DNA of 64,000 nt from Cubamyces lactineus (taxonomy: Eukaryota > Basidiomycota > Agaricomycetes > Polyporales > Polyporaceae): positions 310,001-374,000 of the forward strand of contig JACDTU010000007.1 in the NCBI GenBank assembly GCA_022376465.1, read 5' to 3'. The translations under genes and the position numbers were made by a program. Shown one piece after another: positions 1 to 12,387 of the stretch. A model generated the notes under the pieces. It was not told where the DNA came from. It made no database searches and saw only the letters and a list, made by a program, of their open reading frames with translations. Within the stretch, counting starts at the first letter, position 1; every line of letters begins with the position of its first letter.

Positions 1-1533
1 TCGCGGTGCGCACGGGCGAGGCTGTTGGCGTGGTGGGATGCGTAGGGCGGTGGGCGTCGTCCCTGGGGCTCTCGCCGGAGGAATGGCGTGTGAGTGTGCG
101 AAGGCGAGGTGTGCGAAGGCGCAGGGGTGGACTGTATGGCAGCGCTCGTCCTCTGCGGGGACGACGCGAGTGCTGGTGGGAAGAGCTGGGGGCGGTGACG
201 GTCGCCGCAGAGCCCATATTCATATATTAATACGGCCGAGGGGGCGAGGGACGGAGGCAGAACCGCGCGGGCGGAGCTGGCGAGGCTCTGGTTCTGCGGT
301 GTGCCAATACCACCTAGCCGTGCCGTCGTGAGCCACTGTCAGGCAGCCCCTGCAGGCAACGTGTTCGACATGTGCGGTCGGCAACCATTTGTAGCGACCG
401 CAAGTCAAACGGGGGTGCCGTTGACGATTATGTATACTGCTGGTGTGCGAGGTTGCCGTGAGTACGGCGCGGGCCGTATGTACTGTCCATCAGCCGCCGC
501 GCCTGTCGAGGAGATATGGAGATGTGTTTTGGCTCGCCGGTGCCCTGCAGCGGGAGAGCAGTGCTTGTGTGACAAGGGCGAGAGACATGGCGCATGGTAC
601 CGGTTGGAGATCGTTCGGAGGACGAGCCGGGGGAGGGGAGAGTGCGATATGACTAAATCTAGCCGAGGCGTGCTTTCGTCTGTGCCACGCCGCTGCGCAA
701 GGCAAGTCTGCTCAGTGCTCACCGCCATCGTCACTCCCAGGGACTCCCCAGAAGCAGTAAGTGGGCGATCGGATGAACTTGATAGCGTTGAGGAGGCTAG
801 ACTCGGCGCAGCTGCATCGTATAGAGGTCATTTGGCCACAAACTATGATCTGCGCTCGCTGCCTCGTGTACTGACGACTTCACCCTCAGCTGCTCGAGCG
901 TATAGTAGAGCGTGAGTGTAACCTGGTGGTCCTGAGAACGCTCTCCGGTCGTCACGGAATTCGACCCTGGACGGTCGATGAAGTTTGGAGGACGATCAGG
1001 GAGGGAGCTCGAGTGCTTCAGGTGGACCGTTTTCCTCGGGTCTACCTCCTAGCTCCGAAACAGTGTGATGCACCCTTCATGACCGCGCGAGCCATTGTGC
1101 ATGTCCGCGCGCGAACATCTTATAGGCACTTCCAAGCACGCATCGCGATGTTCATTACCGGCGTAGTGAAGAGAGAGCTCTTCATCTAGGGGTACCAGAA
1201 TACGTGAGCAATCGAGCACAAACCGGCTTGTAGCGCGGACAGCAGATACGAACCTATGTCCGATGAGCACACAGTACCGGTGTGAGAAGAAGCCAGAGGA
1301 CTTCGAGCGGAGAAGTTGGTCAGCTGGACAGCTCTCAAGACCTTCGCAACCATCAGGAACAGCTCGAACTCGTCGACGGTTGTCTCAGCACGAGCCAGCT
1401 GCGCGCGAACGGCTCCGTCAGCATGTTTCGCGCTCACAAGTGTTGCATCGTTCTTCTGGAATACCATGAAAGCGTGACATACTACATCTCCAAGTCCATG
1501 TCTGAATTCAGCCACTGAAAAGCCGAGTGAAGC
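1..1533. other. Left-edge non-genic stretch
   Basis: No gene can be supported here. Open frames exist on both strands, but none has a recognisable domain, splice-consistent partner exons or a convincing start. This is the 3' side of the first P450 gene. If the array continued to the left, a P450 promoter would be expected here, and I see neither the TATA element nor the TGTCAGATG block found in front of the other copies. It is therefore probably the left border of the array. Confidence 0.5.
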
Positions 1534-4019
1534 TCAAGCTGTCCCTTTGTACGGCTTCACAAGGAGAGGAAGCTGCCAACCCTTCTCGGGAGCGCTGCGC
1601 ACAGAGAGCCGTTGCAGCGGGGCCGTCTTGATCTGGTACTCCTCCAGCGGTATCGGCATCTCGAACTCGAACCCACGGAGAATGCTGAACAGAATGGCCT
1701 TGAGCCTGTGAACCACAGACGTCAATCACAGTATTCCAAAGTAGCACCGAATACGGCCACGGCAAAGTCACGTACTCGACGAGGGAGAACCGGTACCCGA
1801 TGCACGCGCGCGGGCCGCCGATGAAAGTAAGCAGATGGCTCCATACGCCTGGGATTGCCGAGATCTCCTCGGGAGGCTGCTGCCAGCGCTCGGGTCTGGG
1901 AGATTCAGACATCGTCAGTCACAACTCAACGGACAGCCGGAGCGAAAGCGGACTCCGGAGGAAGTGTGTGTATGCGACTCACTTGAACTCCATGGCGTCC
2001 TCGCCCCAGATCTCCTTCAAGCGATGCATGGCAATCACCGGAAGGGCAACCTTGTTGCCTTTCGCGACGCTGTGCAATAACGCCGAAGTCGATCAGCGCG
2101 AGGTTTCGTCAATTAGACGAAGTAGGAAAATTACCGGATTTCCTTGTGCACTTTGCCGTAGCAATCGGTGAACGGCTCGCTCAAAGGGATGACGTCGTCT
2201 CTCTTCGCCTCACGGACAAGGAACGTGATCGGCGAATGCAAGCGGAGGGTCTCGCGCACAACTGCATCGAGATAGGGCAAGGCGTTGAGCTCGTCCATCG
2301 TGGGAGTGTCAGTATCCACCGAGAGAAGCTCCTCGCGGAGCTTCTGTTGGATGTCGGGTCTCTGACTGAGCGCGTAGAGTGCCCAGGTGCTCGCTGTTGC
2401 TGTTGTCTCATGTCCGGCAAGGAGGAAGCTAGAGAATGAGGTATGACGATAGGAATCCCACAATGCCTGGCAGCGACTTACGTGGGGATCTCTGAGTACC
2501 AGAGGGAACGTAACAGTGTATTAGAGAGACAATATCACAGCTACTAGTTCGGGACTTACGGCCAAGCACGTCCTCATCGGACAGTCTTTGGTTCTCCGGT
2601 ACGTCTTTCGCCATGTTAGCCCTGATTAACAACGTGAGCAAGTCTCGGCCCTTCAGGTCCTTGCGCTCGATCCCGTCCTTGTGTTTTTCCGATGCATCGC
2701 GCAATATTGCAGCCTTCCTCTCAGCGACCAGCTGCAGCCCAATTCGTCTGATTACTGCGGCTGCGCTAGAAATCTCCCTGCGCCGTTTGCTCGGCTGAGA
2801 AAAATGACGACGGCCGTCAGTGTATGCGTATGTGGATCACATATCTCCGAAGCCATGAGGGAATTCCCAATACTCACAATGATTGCCAGGAAGGGGAACC
2901 AACTCGTGAGGTAACCAAGAGCCGAGGTCTGACCGCTTGACGTGCTGACGAACAGTTTCCGGAACGCGATGCTCAGTTCGGTCGGCTTCCCCTCGAGATT
3001 GAGGGCGTTGAAGTCGTAGCCGAACCCTGAGTGTCATGCGGTATGAAACATGCCCAGGCAGATTCACGCAAAGGCTGAAACGCACCAGCCTGGCCGATCA
3101 CGTCTAGAGTCATCTTGCTCAGGTCCGCGTTCACATTGATAACAGTAGGGCCAGCTTTGGTAGCGTGCACCCAATAGTCCCGGAGCTGCAATGTAACACG
3201 TCAGGAAGACGACATCTCACAGCCTCGGACTTCTGACATACCTCGTTCGACTTCCTGACGAAGATCTCAGTGAGGTCGCGGACTTGCATGGGGCCAAAAG
3301 CAGGGTTCTGGAGTGTGGGCATATCGCGGTAAGTGTGCAGGACTACATGCTCAGGTTGGTGACGTACCATGATTCGTCTCTGTACCATGATATCAGAATG
3401 ATCTCATTGAGCATCATTCAGACGACCCGTCCTTGTGAAACTCACCTGTTGACGATGCTTGTCCCCTAAGGAAGCTTCAGCGACAGTGTTTCAAGCTACT
3501 CCGGAATGGATGACGTACCTCGCACGAACAGAATTCCTACACGTCACATTTTATGAAGCTGAACAGCCGACATGACTGCGGAATGCAGTAACTCGTACCT
3601 TTCCCGAGCGTATTCGCAAGGTCCCTGAGGTTCACTTCGGGCCTTGCGTAGTCCGATTCGTGCGTCAAGACATGGTTCAGTGCCAACGGGTCAATGGTCC
3701 ACAGGCGGGGCGTCTGCGGCATTGATCAGCATATGGCATACCGTCCGCGGGTTGGAGGTCGTACACGCACCATGAAGAACTCGTGGTCCACGAAGCATTT
3801 GCCATACTGTTCGAACCACTGGTCGGGGAGAGTGGTTCCTTCAGTTGCGAACATTTGCTTCAGGTTCCCGTATACCAAACTCGGGCTCGGTGGGCCTGGC
3901 AAGACGCGCAGCGGGCTCGCATATACTATAGCGAGGAATCTGTAGAGTTTCCAGAGCAAATAGCCTATCGCTGCGAACAGCACGGCAAGGACATCAGGAG
4001 AAGTAAAGGAGAGTGCCAT
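1534..4019 (-). CDS. Cytochrome P450 monooxygenase, array copy 1
   Basis: Heme-thiolate monooxygenase, expected in the ER membrane and working with NADPH-P450 reductase; substrate unknown. The model has 14 exons: 3771-4019, 3599-3713, 3519-3536, 3446-3465, 3368-3379, 3242-3307, 3086-3185, 2878-3026, 2560-2794, 2482-2491, 2135-2428, 1983-2069, 1776-1895, 1534-1705. Phases close exactly to 548 residues. An N-terminal membrane anchor (about residues 5-28) is followed by the proline hinge LPGPPSPS. The C-helix HRQQRR (131-136) is assembled across microexons. The I-helix AGHETT starts at 329, ExxR is ETLR (384-387), PERW is at 453-456, and the heme loop [10 protein letters not shown] has its cysteine at 483. 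All motifs are intact. The start is the first ATG before the anchor. The CYP family number cannot be assigned by eye. Confidence 0.95.
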
Positions 4020-4136
4020 CTTGCAGGCTATGTCAGGTTGAAGGCGTTGGGTAGTTGGAGCTGCAAGAGGAGTTTGGAGGATACGAAAGAAAGAATCAGT
4101 ATTTGAGGCGGTCTAGTTGAGGTCCTTGGGAGCGTA

Positions 4137-4228
4137 CTTATATCGCCGCATCCGCAACGGCACTCTATTGAAAGCCGGGGGGCTTCGGCAGCCCCCCGCG
4201 GTCGTATTTCCCGATGTGTCAGATGGCC
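4137..4228 (-). promoter_or_regulatory. Promoter elements of P450 copy 1
   Basis: On the minus strand a TATA-like ATATAAG (4137-4143) lies about 120 nt before the start codon. Further upstream, a block read on the plus strand as TGTCAGATGGCC (4217-4228) recurs in front of copy 2 (8268-8279) and, slightly changed, copies 4, 5 and 6. Position and recurrence suggest regulatory sequence shared through duplication. Binding factors are unknown. Confidence 0.5.
4174..4200. repeat. GC-rich inverted repeat upstream of P450 copy 1
   Basis: CGGGGGGCT and AGCCCCCCG are perfect complementary arms around a five-base loop (TCGGC). They lie between the TATA-like element and the TGTCAGATG block. The matching position of copy 2 no longer pairs well, so the hairpin is not a conserved array feature. 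Confidence 0.6.
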
Positions 4229-5612
4229 TTTGGTGGAGGGCTTCGGAGGCGATTGCCGACGTCAGATGAGATATGGGCGTGGAAGCTGGAAACGACCCTT
4301 GGCGTGAAGTCGCGCTGCGCAGAGGAACTTCTATTGCATGAGATGATCAGCGCGCCGACCCGCGTGGGATGATAGCAGGGAACGATACAATATCCCCCGG
4401 GTTTTGGCATGACTATAGTACCCATAAGTACTACGCCACCTAAACGAAAAGCTGTCAGACATCCGCAACTGTTTTCTACAACATCGTAGCTACACTGAAA
4501 CCGCCACAAAGGTGTCTCGGGTAGCTCACACAAGGTGAAGCTAAGCGACTCGCGCAGCGTATATCTACCCCGCAACGGCGCCGCGGGCTCCGCTTACTGT
4601 CCATTCTACGTGTTCAGCGCTTCTTTTGGGGCCATTCACTTCCGCAGACGCGGTACGCATCCCAGGCAATACTCACCACAACGCACCAGACGAAGCTTAC
4701 CGCGACACTTAGTTATACGTGGCTCCATGCCAGTTCCGGAGACAAAGCCCTCTCGATGAGATTCCGTAGTGTCGGGGGACGGTAGTCGAGAGAGTACGTT
4801 TTTTATTGACCGAGTGACGGAAGATGTCCAGCATAGGCTGCATGACACCCTGCATCAATGCAGACAGACTAAACAACTCCTCCTCGTACCTGTAGTTCAT
4901 TGTCAGAACAGCAAATCTTGTTACCAGTGCACACCACCTAGCCAACACGCTACATTGATGTCCAGTGATGACGCGTTTCCGAACGAAGCTAGAGAAAGTT
5001 GAGACCGAATGAACTAGACCCCGTACTGCTTTCGCCGCAGAGCATGGACGGTGGACCTGGAATCGCACCGCGCACTGGAAGATCCTAGGATATTTGTCAG
5101 TAACCTAATATTGAGCCTGCTGCCGGTGAGCGTTCCAAGGGATTAGGCCAACCTGTACACATCTGCATTATGTGCCTTGGTAATGCTTGTTTGTGTGGGA
5201 ACCGCTTTGATTATGCATGATACACTGCGCATACACCTGAGAGGTTCGAGAGGCCTATGCGAAGAAGGTGACGGTCCACCGTCCAGTCAAAGTTCACGCG
5301 TAGGGGACCCCAGCGCCAAATCTCAGCCAACCCGCTGCGGGCGGCAATTTGAAAGCTTCACGAACTGGCCGCCCGCGAGTCCATGCAACGTTCATGACTT
5401 TGAAGGGATATACGTAGTCATTGGCTCTGTAACACCGTTGGCGTCGCGACCGATCCCGTTTCCTCAAGATCAGGATATTCGGATGCTATGTCGCTCGACG
5501 GCAAGACTGTGTGCATTCAATCACAGTACTATAGCCTACTAGCTCGAGCCGTAGTATGGAATCATAATAACTATGACTATAATATCCGATCCCGGTTAGT
5601 AACATGAGAGGT
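4229..5612. other. Array spacer 1
   Basis: No gene is seen. The spacer was duplicated with the gene. The stretch near 4570-4618, including GGCGCCGCGGGCTCCGCTTA, reappears almost unchanged near 8636-8680 in spacer 2. A second shared stretch is CTTTCGCCGCAGAGC near 5029, compared with GTTCGCCGCGCAGCC near 9061. Confidence 0.6.
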
Positions 5613-8075
5613 TCACGCAGCGCCCTTGTACGGCTTAACCAGGAGAGGAAGCTGTCCGCCCTTCTCGGGAGCGCTACGAACCGATGGGCGCTGCAACGCG
5701 GAAGTCTTGATCTCGTAGTCCTCGGGTGCTATTGGCATCTCAAACTCGAACCCACGGATGATGCTGAAGAGTATCGCCTTGAGCCTGTGAAGTACGAGGT
5801 CAGTAGTGTTCAGATGAAGTACGTTGCACGGCCATAGCAAAGTGACATACTCAACGAGAGAGAATCGATACCCGATGCACGCGCGCGGGCCGCCGATGAA
5901 GGTAAGTAGGTGTCCCCATATGCCTGGGATCGCCGAGATTTCCTTGGGAGGTTGCTGCCACCGCTCGGGTCTATGAGAATCAACCACCGTCAGTCGTCGC
6001 CCTCGACAGGAGCGACGTCAGGGAAAGCATGATAGAATCTGCGACCCACTTGAACTCATTGGCATCCTCGCCCCAGAGCTCCTTCGACCGGTTCATAGCA
6101 ATGATTGGAAGCACGACCTTGTTCCCTTGCGCGACCCTGTGAATAACGCCGCAGTCAATCAGCGCGAGCTTCGTCGGTTAGATGAAGTAGAGAAGTTACC
6201 GGATCTCCTTGTGCACTTTGCCGTAGCAATCGGTGAACGGCTCACTCAAAGGGATGACGTCGTCCCTCTTCGCCTCGCGGACAAGGAACGTGATCGGCGA
6301 ATGCAAACGGAGGGTCTCGCGCACAACCGCATCGAGGTAGGGCAGGGCGTTGAGCTCATCCATCGTGGGAGTGTCTGTATCAACCGAGAGAAGCTCTTCG
6401 CGGAGCTTCTGTTGGATGTCGGGTCTCTGACTGAGGGCGTAGAGTGCCCAAGTACTCGCCGTTGCAGTCGTCTCGTGTCCAGCCAGGAGGAATCTGAAGT
6501 GGATAGGATGATTCAGAGCATAGGAATCACACAAAGTTTGGCAACGACTTACGTAGGAATTTCTGAGTGCCACGGAAAGCACGCAGGCAGCGTATTAGAT
6601 GACGGAAGTACAATTGGTGCGAGGTAAAAACTCACGGCCAAGTACATCCTCGTCAGACAGTCTTTGATTCTCGGGGACGTCCTTCGCCATGTTCGCCTTG
6701 ATTAGCAACGTGAGCAAGTCCCGGCCCTGGAGGTCCTCGCGTTCGATCCTGTCCTTGTGGTTCTCCGACGCTTCGCGCAAGACGGCAGTCCTTCGTTCCG
6801 CAACCAGCTGCAACCCTACACGCTTGATGACCGCAGATGCGCTGGCCATATCCTTAAGCCGTTTGTTCGGCTTAGCAAAGCGGTCAAAACTGTCAGCGTG
6901 TGCGTGTGCGTGGACCGAAGTGCGACGTACAACCAACGCCAAGATCGGGAATGAACTCAACACCTGGGCCAACGCCGAGGTTTGGCCTTCTGACGAGCTC
7001 ACAAAGAGCTTCTGGAACGCGAGGCCCAGCTCGGTCGGCTTCCCCTCGAGGTTGAGAGCGTTGAAATCATAACCGAACCCTGGGTGTGCTATGTAGATAT
7101 GTTCAGAGGATGTTGGAATGAGGTCGGGACGCACCAGCCTCCCCAATCACGTCCAAAGTCATCTTGCTTAAGTCCGCAGTCACGTTGATGATGGTGGGAC
7201 CAGCGCCAGTAGCATTCACCCAGTAATCCCGCAGCTACAACGTCACGGGCACGGGTGAGGAAGATGACATAGGAAGATGCCATACTTTCGACATACTTCG
7301 TTGGACTTCCTGACGAAGACCTCTGTTAGATCGCGAATCTGCATCGGCCCAAAAGCCGGGTTCTGGTGCGTGCGCGCATCAGGCTGACGGTGTAGGGTGC
7401 ACGAACGAGTCCATGACATACCAGGACTCGTCTCTGTATACCAAAGCAATCTCGTCAGCACCACCTAGAGACTGTCATTTATGAGACTGACCTGTTGGCG
7501 ATGCTCCGCTCCTGAGATTACTTCAGCAACGCATCTTTACTTGAGCCGCTTTCGTGTGAACGACGTACCTTGTACAAAGAGGAGCCCTATACATCACGTA
7601 GAATGCAATTGAGACACCAGTCTGCTCCTCGTGGTCACATCGTGCGTACCTCTTCCTAGAGTATTGGCGACTTCTCGGACCATGACTTCAGGCTTCGCGT
7701 AGTCCGATTCGTGCATCATTATGTGGTTCAATGCCAATGGGTCAAGGGTCCACAGACGGGGCGTCTGGGAAGCGTAGCATTTATCGATGAGCATACACGA
7801 GAGGTTTGTAGAAACTAGAGACGCACCATGAAGAACTCGTAATCCACATAGCATTTACCGTACTGTTCGAACCACTTGTCGGGGAGAGCGGCGCTTTCCG
7901 TTGCAAAAATCTGCTTCAAGTTTCCGTACACCCAGCTCGGGCTCGGTGGCCCTGGCAAGACACGGAGCGGACTCCCATACACGAAGGATAGGTATTTGAA
8001 TACTCTCCAGATGAAATAACCGCTTGCTGCGAACAACACGGCGAGGACGTCGGGAGACGTAAAGGAGAGTGCCAT
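5613..8075 (-). CDS. Cytochrome P450 monooxygenase, array copy 2
   Basis: Intact paralogue with the same 14-exon plan; the first exon is 7827-8075 and the second 7650-7764. Microexons are at 7569-7586, 7492-7511, 7422-7433 and 6553-6562. The anchor begins [10 protein letters not shown] and the hinge is LPGPPSPSW. The motifs AGHETT, ETLR, PERW and [10 protein letters not shown] are all present. The 98-residue exon holding the I-helix and ExxR is identical in protein to copy 1 although the DNA differs at many synonymous sites. The C-helix microexon codes RRVL where copy 1 has RRIM. The C-terminus ends in a conserved KPYKGAA. Substrate and CYP family are not determined. Confidence 0.95.
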
Positions 8076-8190
8076 TTTCAGGCAGTAGCTGAGGATGTTG
8101 GACGTTTGGTGTTGCAAGAGGAGTTGTGGGAACACAGGGGAGATTATTAGTGTTTGGGGCGGCCTGGCTGAGGTTCTTTGGAAGAACGTA

Positions 8191-8279
8191 CTTATATCGC
8201 CGTATCCGCGATCGCTGTATCGAAATGCCGGGGATACGGCAGCGCTCTGCGGGTGCAGTTCTTGCTATGTCAGATGGCC
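8191..8279 (-). promoter_or_regulatory. Promoter elements of P450 copy 2
   Basis: A TATA-like ATATAAG (8191-8197, minus strand) lies about 116 nt before the start codon. The TGTCAGATGGCC block is at 8268-8279. About 70 nt around that block aligns with the same region of copy 1, ending in a shared GGCGTGGAAGCTGG. Confidence 0.5.
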
Positions 8280-9783
8280 TTTAGTGCATGACTTCGAAGA
8301 CGATTGCCGGTGTCAAGCGAGATACAGGCGTGGAAGCTGGGCATAAAGCGGTACTGCATGGAGGTAGTTCCAAAGTTGTGGTGAATGATCCGCGCGCCAA
8401 CCCGCGTGAGATATTGGCAGGAAACGTTTTGCTCTTGATGTTGGTACCAGTACGTCTTCATGGCACCCATATGTCACCTAGATGAACGGCCATTATGAGC
8501 TTCAAGTGGTTTCTTATGGTATTGTAGTAGGGGTAAGAAACGCACATGTATACCACGGCTGCCACAAATGTATTTCGGGCGGCCTTCACGATGTGAAGTA
8601 TGTAGTGACTCGCACAGCGTATGATCAGCCGGCACAACGGCGCCGCGGGCTCCGCTTACTGTTCTTTCTACGTGTTCACTAACATCGCTCTTCCGGAGAA
8701 ATCTAGTTCTGCAGATGCAGTGCGACGCTTACCGTGATAATGCGCTGCCAGCTATGTGTGGAAGCCACGCCAGGAGAGAAAGCCCTCTCGAAGAGGGATT
8801 CCGCAGCATTGCGGGACCGTGGCCGAACGCATGCGTCACCCAGATGCCGAAGCGACGGAGGACAATCCTGTGTGGCATCGCCAACAGGACGGGTAGTTCC
8901 TATTCTTATCTACAGTCAGTGGTTAGAACTGGCGATCCAGGTTTTTGCATACCACCTAGCTGGCATACCAACGTCGTAATCTAGAAATGGATGCGTCTCT
9001 GAGCAATGATTGAAGCCAGAGAGCAGTCAAGGCTGTCAAGCACGAGTCGAGTCCTATGTTGCGTTCGCCGCGCAGCCCGGGCGGTAGACCTGGTTCCTGT
9101 ATGTGATTCTAGACGTCGCTAGAGGATACTCACAGACTCGACTACATACCCCTCCCGGGCCCTCCGAGACAGATGCCGAGAGCGAACTGCGACTGATCCG
9201 AGTCACTCAGAGCCCGCAAGGGTACGAGCAACATCTACTTGTCTAATCGACTCTCCCTCGCTAGGTATGAGTACAACCGGAGATTGCAGGATATTGGGCC
9301 TGAGTTTGAGCCGTACCGGCAGGCCCTTGTTCGCGATTGAGCTTCCCGGAAAGTCTCGCATTCCAATACTCACCCGCAGGCCAATGTCTCCGCATCTGCA
9401 TCGCTTGGATTGATAGCGCTGGCCATTGGAGGAATCGCGAGGAGGTTACGTGGCTGTTATATTTGAGAGGTCATCCGGAGAGGCTCGGAGAGAGGACCTA
9501 GTTAATGCCACGCGTGGTCAGGTTCAGCTGTAGTTGCGCGGCGTAAACGAGCGCCAATTTACAGCCAATTGGCGACGACGGCGGAGTAAGTGAAGAAATA
9601 CTGTATGCGCGATAATACTCTCTATAGCGACTTCCAGATTGATCTCTTTGCCGTGACCTTGAATTCGGGCTGGAGACACATTGCATTACACTGGAGCTGT
9701 GGGTGCTACAGTATGACAGTACCAGGCTACTATCCGAAGCTGTGGCTATACCTGGCTGATCTCGACCAACGAACACGAGAGCT
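8280..9783. other. Array spacer 2
   Basis: No gene is seen. The first half resembles spacer 1. The second half (about 9100-9780) has open frames without recognisable domains or splicing logic. Confidence 0.55.
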
Positions 9784-12267
9784 TCAAGCGGCGCCTTTGT
9801 AAGGCTTCACAAGGAGAGGCAGCTGCCAGCCCTTCTCGGGCGCGCTGCGAATTGAGGGTCGCTGCAGCTGGGCCGTCTTGATCTGGTACTCCTCCAGCGG
9901 CATTGGCATCTCGAACTCGAAGCCGCGGATGATGCTGAATAGGATGGCCTTGAATCTATGATATTACAAACGTCAGTTGCGGTCTTTAGGGAATCCATGA
10001 AGCGCGCTCGCGGCGAGGTGACATACTCGACGAGAGAGAACCGGTACCCGATGCACGCGCGCGGACCGCCGATGAATGTAAGCAAGTGCCCCCATACCCC
10101 TGGGACCGCTGAGGCTGCCTCCGGAGGATGCTGCCACCGTTCGGGTCTGTCATATTGAGCTGCCGTTAGTCACGACTTTCGACAGGAGCGGGGCAGAGCA
10201 AGAGAGGCGCAACGACATCTCCAACTAACCTGAATTCCATGGCGTCCTCGCCCCAGATCTCCTTCGAGCGATTCATCGCGACGATCGGAATTGTAACCTT
10301 ATTGCCTTTCGCGACCCTACGGAGGAGCGCAAGCCTGTCAGCTCGAAACGCCTTACGTCGCCGTGCGTAGCGACTCTACCTGATCTCCTTATGCACTCGG
10401 CCGTAGCGATCGGTGAAGGGCTCACTCAACGGGATGACATCGTCCCTCTTCGCCTCACGGACAATAAACGTGAGTGGCGAGTGCAAGCGGAGCGTCTCGC
10501 GCACAACCGCATCGAGGTAAGGCAGAGCATTGAGCTCGTCCATCGTGGGAGTGTCTGTGTCAACAGAGAGGAGCTCCTCACGGAGCTTCTGTTGGATGCC
10601 GGGCCTCTGACTGAGGGCGTAGAGTGCCCAGGTGCTCGCCGTTGCGGTCGTTTCGTGTCCAGCTATAAGGAAGCTAGGGAAGAGGTTAGAGCGTAGGAAT
10701 CACGCAATGGCTGGCAGCGACTCACGTAGGGATTTCTGAGTAATAGAGCAAATGCAACGGTAAATCATAGATGCTATCGAGGGTGTTGTGTTAGAACTTA
10801 CGGCTGACCACGTCCGCATCGGACAGTCTCTGGCTCTCCGGGACGTCTTTTGCCATGTTCGCCTTGATCAGCAACGTGAGCAGGTCGCGATCCTTTAAGT
10901 CCTTGCGTTCGATTGTGTCCTTGTGTTTTTCCGATGCCTCGCGCAAGATGGCCGCCTTTCGTTCTGCAACTAAGCGCGTCCCCACGCGCCTGATGACCGC
11001 AGACGCGTTAGTAACCTCCTTCATCCGTTTATTCGGCTGGCGAGTATTATAATCTCCATGAGCGTCGGAACACATTTAGCTAGGCAGTGTACAGGGGTGA
11101 CATACGATTAATGCCAGGAACGGGAGCCGAGAGATCAGGTGTCCCAAGACTGAGACCTGCCCCACTGATGAGCCCATAAAGAGCTGCTGGAATGCGACAC
11201 TGAGCTCTGTCGGCTTTCCCTCAAGGTTAAGGGCATCAAAGTTGTAGCCAAAACCTAGGATTAATCGTCAGCAAGCTGAACATGGACAATCGTGGAGCTG
11301 AAGTAGACACGCACCCGCCAAACCGATGACGTCCAAGGTCATCTTGCTCAAATCTGCGTTCACGTTGATCACCGTAGGACCACATCTAGTGGCGTGCATC
11401 CAGTATTCCCGAAGCTGTCGAGTAATGGGATGACGACGAGAGCGAGTAATTCCGGGATAGTAGCTCACCTCATTGGATTTGCTGACGAATATCTCAGTGA
11501 GGTCGCGTACTTGCGTGGGTCCGAAGGCAGGATTCTGATGAGAGCTCAGTTAGAGCGAGTACATGAGCAGACAAACCTAGACTTGTGCGACGTACCAAGA
11601 TCCGTCTCTGTTCAAATGCATACCGAGAAATCATGCTTAGTGTAATGGAGATAGGTATCCATCAATGTGACTGACCTGTTGGCGATGCTTTTCGCCTGGA
11701 GCAGCTTCAGCACCGTATACCCTAACAAGCGACCTCGGCGTGATGACGTACCTTGCACGAAGATGAGCCCTGCATGTCCAAATGCCACAGCGTAGTAATG
11801 AGAGACGGGCATATTGTGTGGACGGTTGATAGCTTTTACCTTCTCCCAGAATATTGGCGACCATCTTGCGGTTCACCTCAGGCGTCCCATAGTCGGATTC
11901 GTGCGCCAAGATATGATTCAAGGCCAATGGATCAAGCGTCCACAAACGCGGCGTCTACAAATGCGATACATCTATCAACAAATACACATATATCCACCAA
12001 TATGTGCCGAATACTCACCATGAGGAACTCATGGTCCACGTAGACCTTGCCGTACTGTTCGAACCACTTGTCCGGGAGAGTAGTGCCTTCAGTCGCAAGC
12101 AGCTCCTTCAAGTTCCCATGCACCCAACTCGGGCTAGGTGGTCCCGGCAGGACACGCAAGGGGCTTCTGTACACGAACACAAGAAACTTGTAGAGCCTCC
12201 AGATGAGATAACCAGCCGCTGTGGACAAGACAGCAAGGAACTCCGGAGAGGTCAGAATCAAAACCAT
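9784..12267 (-). CDS. Cytochrome P450 monooxygenase, array copy 3
   Basis: Intact paralogue with 14 exons; the first exon is 12019-12267. Microexons are at 11753-11770, 11676-11695, 11596-11607 and 10726-10735. The I-helix reads IAGHETT, ExxR is ETLR, PERW is RPERW and the heme loop is [10 protein letters not shown]. It is the most diverged member at several sites: the start reads [14 protein letters not shown] replaces FGYD, and EFKAILF replaces ELKAILF after the heme loop. Exon 11 uses a weaker donor, GTAGAG. The stop codon is at 9784-9786. Its promoter also differs from the other copies, so it may be expressed differently. Confidence 0.94.
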
Positions 12268-12378
12268 CTTACGGACGATTTGGCGCCGCGAGCTTCTTGT
12301 AGATGTAGCAGTCGGATAGTTGGGGGAAGAAGAGATAAGACGAGTATATGGTCGGTCTGAATGGAGGTCGTGAGCGAG

Positions 12379-12387
12379 TATTAATAT
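12379..12387 (-). promoter_or_regulatory. Weak TATA-like element of P450 copy 3
   Basis: The sequence TATTAATAT lies about 112 nt before the start codon, where the other copies have TATAAG. The TGTCAGATG block of the other copies is not recognisable further upstream. Confidence 0.35.

Noticed and set aside
301..915. 204-codon plus-strand frame near the left edge
   Set aside because: No domain, biased composition, and stop codons removed only by chance GC content; no supporting context.
1186..1467. Short minus-strand frame left of the P450 array with a protein-like stretch
   Set aside because: Only about 93 codons from its first ATG, with no recognisable domain, splice partner or promoter element.
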